Under the pieces are notes generated by a model. It did not search any database and was not told the DNA's origin. It worked only from the letters and a program-made list of their open reading frames with translations. Both the position numbers and the translations under genes were made by a program. From Dirofilaria immitis (lineage: Eukaryota; Nematoda; Chromadorea; Rhabditida; Onchocercidae), in NCBI GenBank assembly GCA_024305405.1, contig JAKNDB010000105.1, positions 1,488,001 to 1,552,000 on the forward strand: a stretch of 64,000 nt of DNA, written 5' to 3'. The number at the start of each line of letters is the position of its first letter. Position 1 is the first letter of the stretch. This document shows, one piece after another, positions 59,752 to 64,000 of this stretch.

Positions 59752-60818
59752 CTAAGTATCATATTCTGTTGTTTTAAATCGTGCATAAGCATCGAATATA
59801 GAGACTCTTTGTTTCAAACTTTCCAGTACTTTTTCACGCATTTCATACGTACCACGTGTCGTGCTCACCGTATTCAGATTTGCAAATATTGTTTTTGGGA
59901 CAAATGGGACTTCAGGAATTTTTGAACCAGATATTTCGTTTCTCTCTTCGCAATGAGCTATAATATTTTCATTTTTGAAAAGAGAAATTCATTACATATG
60001 TCAGAAAGAGTGCGAATTAATTAATTAGTAAAAAACCTAAGAGTAAAAAAGTTTTATACAAAAAAAAAAAAAAAAAACGAAAAATGCTCACTTCTGCATA
60101 AATCCGCATCGGTGATCTGCTTTGAGATGTGACTGTCATTCCATAATGAACTATTTGACAATATTAAAATATCCTTGAAAAAAATAGTATGCAGCAAGGT
60201 TGGACGATGAAAAGGCTGTGAACAACAAAATCGAAGTTAAACACAAAGTGAAAAGAGATTAGTTATATAAAAGATCTATTAAATATAAACACTTTAATTT
60301 TACCTCGCACTCCACTTTTGTGAATTCAACTTCAGCTGTGGGACATCTAGCAAAGAATTCGAAAGAAATGTCCAACGAACTTTCCACCTCGTGTGCATTA
60401 CATTGACTCTTTGAACTATTCAACCAACTGAAAATTATTCATATTAAAGCTTAGCATATTCTGCTTTTATTCAAAATCTATTTAAATATTTAAATTTAAA
60501 ATTCTCATGTATAAAAATGTCATTTTTCAAAAAATTTTTAAAACTTTGAAGAAATTTAAAAGAAATCCTTTGATCAATCTCAAAACTCAAGGTTTTTACT
60601 TTGCCAAACTTTTTGTTAAGGACTCTTTTTATTTTATAGGCCTGTGGCAAAAAAGAATGTACAGAAAAAATTTCGGACTTAAATAATAAATTAAAATCTA
60701 TAGAAAAGATAACTCCCTTTTATGTCGCCGTTGACAAGGAGATAATAGTGCTCGATCTGTGCCACCTCGGCTTCGATCACGGTTCGTATTTACGAGAGGC
60801 GGACGCGAAGAACGAAAA
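59752..60818 (-). CDS. Arg-rich exon plus three exons of a novel tail; probable C-terminal part of the RNF207-like gene, or a separate gene
   Basis: Candidate exon 60818-about 60702 (acceptor TTTCTTCAG) is clearly less AT-rich than its surroundings and reads NRDRSRGGTDRALLSPCQRR. Exon 60427-60304 (phase 2 in, donor GAG/GTAAAA) reads SKSQCNAHEVESSLDISFEF. Exon 60215-60092 (acceptor TTCACAG, donor GTGAGC) reads PFHRPTLLHTIFFKDILIL. Exon 59957-59752 reads HCEERNEISGSKIPEVPFVP, then EMREKVLESLKQRVSIFDAY, and ends TTEYDT, stop. The last three exons join in perfect phase and are surely coding. I recognise no domain. Their placement directly downstream of the RNF207-like exons on the same strand suggests a long tail of that protein, but the join at 61.2-60.8 kb is not in frame as read, so an independent gene with a missing first exon is possible. 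Confidence 0.6.
60060..60077. repeat. 18-base A homopolymer
   Basis: The longest mononucleotide run seen in the window, immediately downstream (on the minus strand) of the GTGAGC donor of exon 60215-60092. Confidence 0.9.
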
Positions 60819-61188
60819 CTGAAGAAAGTGAATGCTATAAAAATTTTAAGCATTACAAAAAAATTAGTTTAAATATGCTTGTTTATATAATAGGCAAAAA
60901 AATTAAGATATATAGCTACAAGTTCAAAACAGGCAGAATAAAAACTAAGATAAATCAACGAAAATCAAAATAGAATATCAACAAATTTATTCAATCTCAA
61001 TGAAGTCGAAAATTTCTTGAAAAAATAAGTTGCATCAAATAGTTTATCAATTCTGAAAAACTATGCTTAATATTTTAATTTCGTTTTTAAAATCCTATTT
61101 TTTTACAATACGTACTTGTCATCATTAGATTTTTCATTAATCTTTTTGCTCTTTGGTGATTTTTAAACTTTTTTAACTGCTGCTATTT

Positions 61189-63954
61189 TCATTCGCTCTT
61201 CTCGTTTTTTTGATCTTGAACTAGGCGACGATTTTGTTCTTCCTGAAAATTGAGAAGAGATAGATGACGAAAAGAAATTTAAAGAGGTAAAAATTCCTAG
61301 CCCATAGATGCTATGTTTAAAAATATTAAATGCAATAAAATGAGGGAATATTTTCGTGGATGAAAAAACTGAAACTGATTCATTTTTTCATTGCACTGTA
61401 GGCTAGGAATTTTAAATTTAAAAATGACTGCAATTTAAAAATATCTAAATTTACTTTTTCGATAGCTTCAATTCTCTGTTGACTGTCCGGCTCAAGAGTA
61501 TTGATTTGCCGACATATAGTCTCCATTGGAGCTAGATCTGGTTTATGGCATCGTTTATAATCGATTATGGAGGTTACAGCAGCTAAACAAACAACATATG
61601 GTTTTAGCTGTTTTGCTGCACTGACGATATGGCGCGCTTTCTCTTGTAATGTTATTATTTCCTCAATCTATAAATCATGAGAATAATTGTACAGCAAATC
61701 AAATAATTATGTTGCCGCAAAAACAAAAGTGTATAAATCCATTACACATGTATAATGTGTATATAGCGTGTATTTTAATGACATTTATTCTAGGTAAAAC
61801 TAAAAATAGATGAATCATAAATGACCAAATTTCCGGCGAAACACTAGAAAATCAACTATTCAACAAATAAAATTTATTATCAAAATAATTAGCTGAGTGC
61901 ATCACCTTTTCCCTAAATAGAACCTGTTGTCTGCGGACTCTATCCAGCTCTTCCTGCCATATCTGCTGCAGTTGAGGCTGCAAATCACTGACAACTGCAG
62001 AATGCTGACCCACTCTTATATCCAAATCCATGCATCTAAGACAATTTAAAGCTATTCTAACCAGAGATTTTATTTTTCACCACATCATTAAAAAATCTCG
62101 AAATAAAAATAAAGCCTGCAAAAACTAGAAATATTATCAAAAACAGATCTTGGATGTTAGTTTTTTCTTATAGGTTACAATGTTGGCCTATTCCAAGGTT
62201 ATATTGTGAAGAGATCTGAACTATACAATACATATTTAAAAATTCTGCCTAAAAATAATCAACCACTGAGAGTGAAGAATGTTTGATAAAAAGAGTAGAG
62301 ACCTCTTGATAAAAGAATCAAAATTTTCAAAAATGGTAAAAATAATTTGGAACAAACAGCTTGCAAATTTTATTGATAAAAGATGAAAATGCAACAAAAG
62401 AAGTAATTCTGCAAAATAATCTAAAAAATTCATGTTTTTTTGAAATGAATGCTTCTAAAATTTTTAAGAATGATTTACCTGTATATAAGGTCAGTCATAG
62501 AGTCCTTCTCAATAATACATCGTCGGAGCGTCAAATCTCTTTGTAACTCTTGCACCTTTTACCAAGTTTCGTCATTTCGTGATTATAATGTTGAAGTGGA
62601 ATTTCCACTCTACTGAACTGTTCACCAAATGCACCGGCCAAATCAACGACCAGTTGATATTTTTTCAACAATAACTGACATCCGTTTACAACAGTGGATC
62701 TAGAAAATAACTTAAAATTAAGGAAACAAATTTAAAATAAAGTTGATATAGCACGATTTCATCCACTAAGTGTCTATTTTAAATATTTCTTACCCAGAAC
62801 GTCTCACAAAATTATTCTTAGGAGAAGCAGTTCCACAGCTTCTTTCATTTCCGTCACTGTCACTGTTTACATTAGTGCATAGCAAAAACGAAGACAGTCC
62901 AAGGAATGGTTCCAAAGCTCTATTGAATTCTTCTCGGCTATTTACTATTAATTCGCCAGTATATTGCGGCTTTTCACACTGTATTGATATTAATGACTGA
63001 AAAATGTCTTTTCAATGCTAAAAATTACTAATAAATTTTTAATGTGACATAGTAATAAAAAGTTCTCTCACCTGAATTCTTTTGAGCAAATCCGTGTAAA
63101 ACTGTAAAAAGTCAAGTTTTGAAGCAGAAGAGCAAAAAATTGAAGCACTCAGCAAGCATAACCGTGTTGTTGGCTGAAATAAATGTGTTTTGATTAAATT
63201 GAAATAAGAAAAGAACAAATTTCCATTACTGATTATGAATTAGAGAAAAAAATCATTTTGACAATAACCTGCAAAGATATCAGCTGCCTCATTTGCTCAC
63301 GAAAATGCTGGATACGTGTAGCCATTTCTTCATCAAGTTTTTTCAGCAAACGATCTCGGACTGTCAATAACATGTCTGTCATTTCTTGGCAAGTCTGCCG
63401 AATACTGAAAACTGAGAAGCACAAAATCTTGCACAATAATAAATAAGAAAAGTTCAAAGTATAAAGCAAAAAAATTCTTGAGACTCATTTCTTTTTCACA
63501 TGAGGGAAAACTAGATTGATGGTTAATTAAATGGCTTAAACCGTTATGATTACTATTGAAGAAAAGCGTGGACTATTCACTCAATTCCACTGAATAACCG
63601 TAATATTTCAATCTCATCTTAATTCCAAATAAGTCTTTCATTCAGAGAAATAGAAAAAAATAGTATTTTTAAAACTCTCTAATGCATCATTCTCAATCAA
63701 AAAAGAAATAAACAGAACCTCTCACAAGCAACACGATAACTCTCGGCAAGTTCGGAGGCTAAACGTTTTCTCAACTGCAACTGCTCGCTGACATCGTCCT
63801 GAAATAAAACAATATGGAAATTTTAATAAAAATTTAATTTGAAAAATGAACTTAGTTCATGAAATATACTTGGAATGCGCGCAATTTGACAGTTGCTTTG
63901 TCCAGTTTTTCACAACCCATTTTGTGTGCAGCATCAATTTGAACGAGATGATGT
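61189..63954 (-). CDS. RNF207: RNF207-like coiled-coil (RBCC/TRIM-type) protein, 5' part beyond the window
   Basis: Human RNF207 has a RING, B-box and coiled coil and modulates the hERG potassium channel. The RING and B-box exons would lie past base 64000. Exons: 63954-63870, 63798-63719, 63404-63269, 63173-63072, 62996-62794, 62699-62479, 62035-61906, 61667-61455, 61242-about 61189. The match runs over the whole coiled-coil half: IDAAHKMGCEKLDKATVKL, RDRLLKKLDEEMATRIQHF, LLSASIFCSSASKLDFL, FYTDLLKRIQ, SREEFNRALEPFLGL, VQELQRDLT, LQQIWQEELDRVRRQQ and AAKQLKPYVVCLAAV, in the same order as in RNF207. Phases agree throughout once one T is added to 62557-62560 (plus strand). The last exon is open in two frames: one ends at 61189 (KNEKSE); the other (REERMKIAAVKK) would need one more A in a 7-A run and ends near 61166 or continues into the downstream exons. 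Confidence 0.85.
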
Positions 63955-64000
63955 CTTGAATGTAAAACCAGATAACATTTTTTAAGCAATATATCATTAA

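Noticed and set aside
60720..60830. Horizontally transferred DNA
   Set aside because: The GC rise covers only about 110 bp, sits behind a proper splice acceptor and is explained by Arg/Gly codons.

Overview
The window is nuclear DNA from a nematode, most likely a clade III (Spirurina/filarial-type) worm. The sequence is strongly AT-rich. Genes are split into many small exons by AT-rich introns that end in TTTCAG or TTTTAG. It carries families typical of nematodes: an MSP-domain protein, a DB-module secreted protein and an innexin. I saw no bacterial genes, rRNA, tRNA, CRISPR array or recognisable transposon. The species call is inference. Exons were joined by hand from splice sites, phase continuity and family similarity.

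Layout. 1-1295 (+): 3' end of a monothiol glutaredoxin-3 gene. 4420-5776 (-): MSP domain with a long Lys/Glu tail, frame-broken. 6069-6730 (-): two weak exons. 7597-13227 (+): Vasa-like DEAD-box RNA helicase, 14 coding exons. 16250-16916 (+): secreted DB-module protein. 17.3-25.0 kb: mostly non-coding with a few weak exon candidates. 25083-32202 (+): innexin. 33389-33601 (+): tiny single-exon homologue of COP9 signalosome subunit 9. 34238-38424 (+): GALNT7/GLY-7-type polypeptide GalNAc-transferase, 16 exons. 39480-44104 (+): membrane-anchored short-chain dehydrogenase of the retinol dehydrogenase type. 45902-47117 (-): orphan secreted-protein candidate. 47.1-59.7 kb: gene-poor. 59752-63954 (-): RNF207-like coiled-coil protein, 5' end beyond the window, with a long basic and helical tail that may be part of it.

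The genes are unrelated housekeeping, germline, junction, secretory and lipid genes and form no obvious pathway. The most striking global signal is that nearly every long, otherwise conserved gene is broken by single-base length changes in short homopolymers. Eleven were located: nine missing bases and two extra. Splice sites, phases and catalytic motifs are otherwise intact, so I read these as consensus errors in the assembly and not as decay or programmed frameshifting. Other points of interest are two GC-AG introns, a tandemly duplicated 3' splice site, a CKFS active site in a glutaredoxin domain, the nematode COPS9-like and RNF207-like genes, and a series of short local tandem duplications. 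I found no convincing new multi-gene system.
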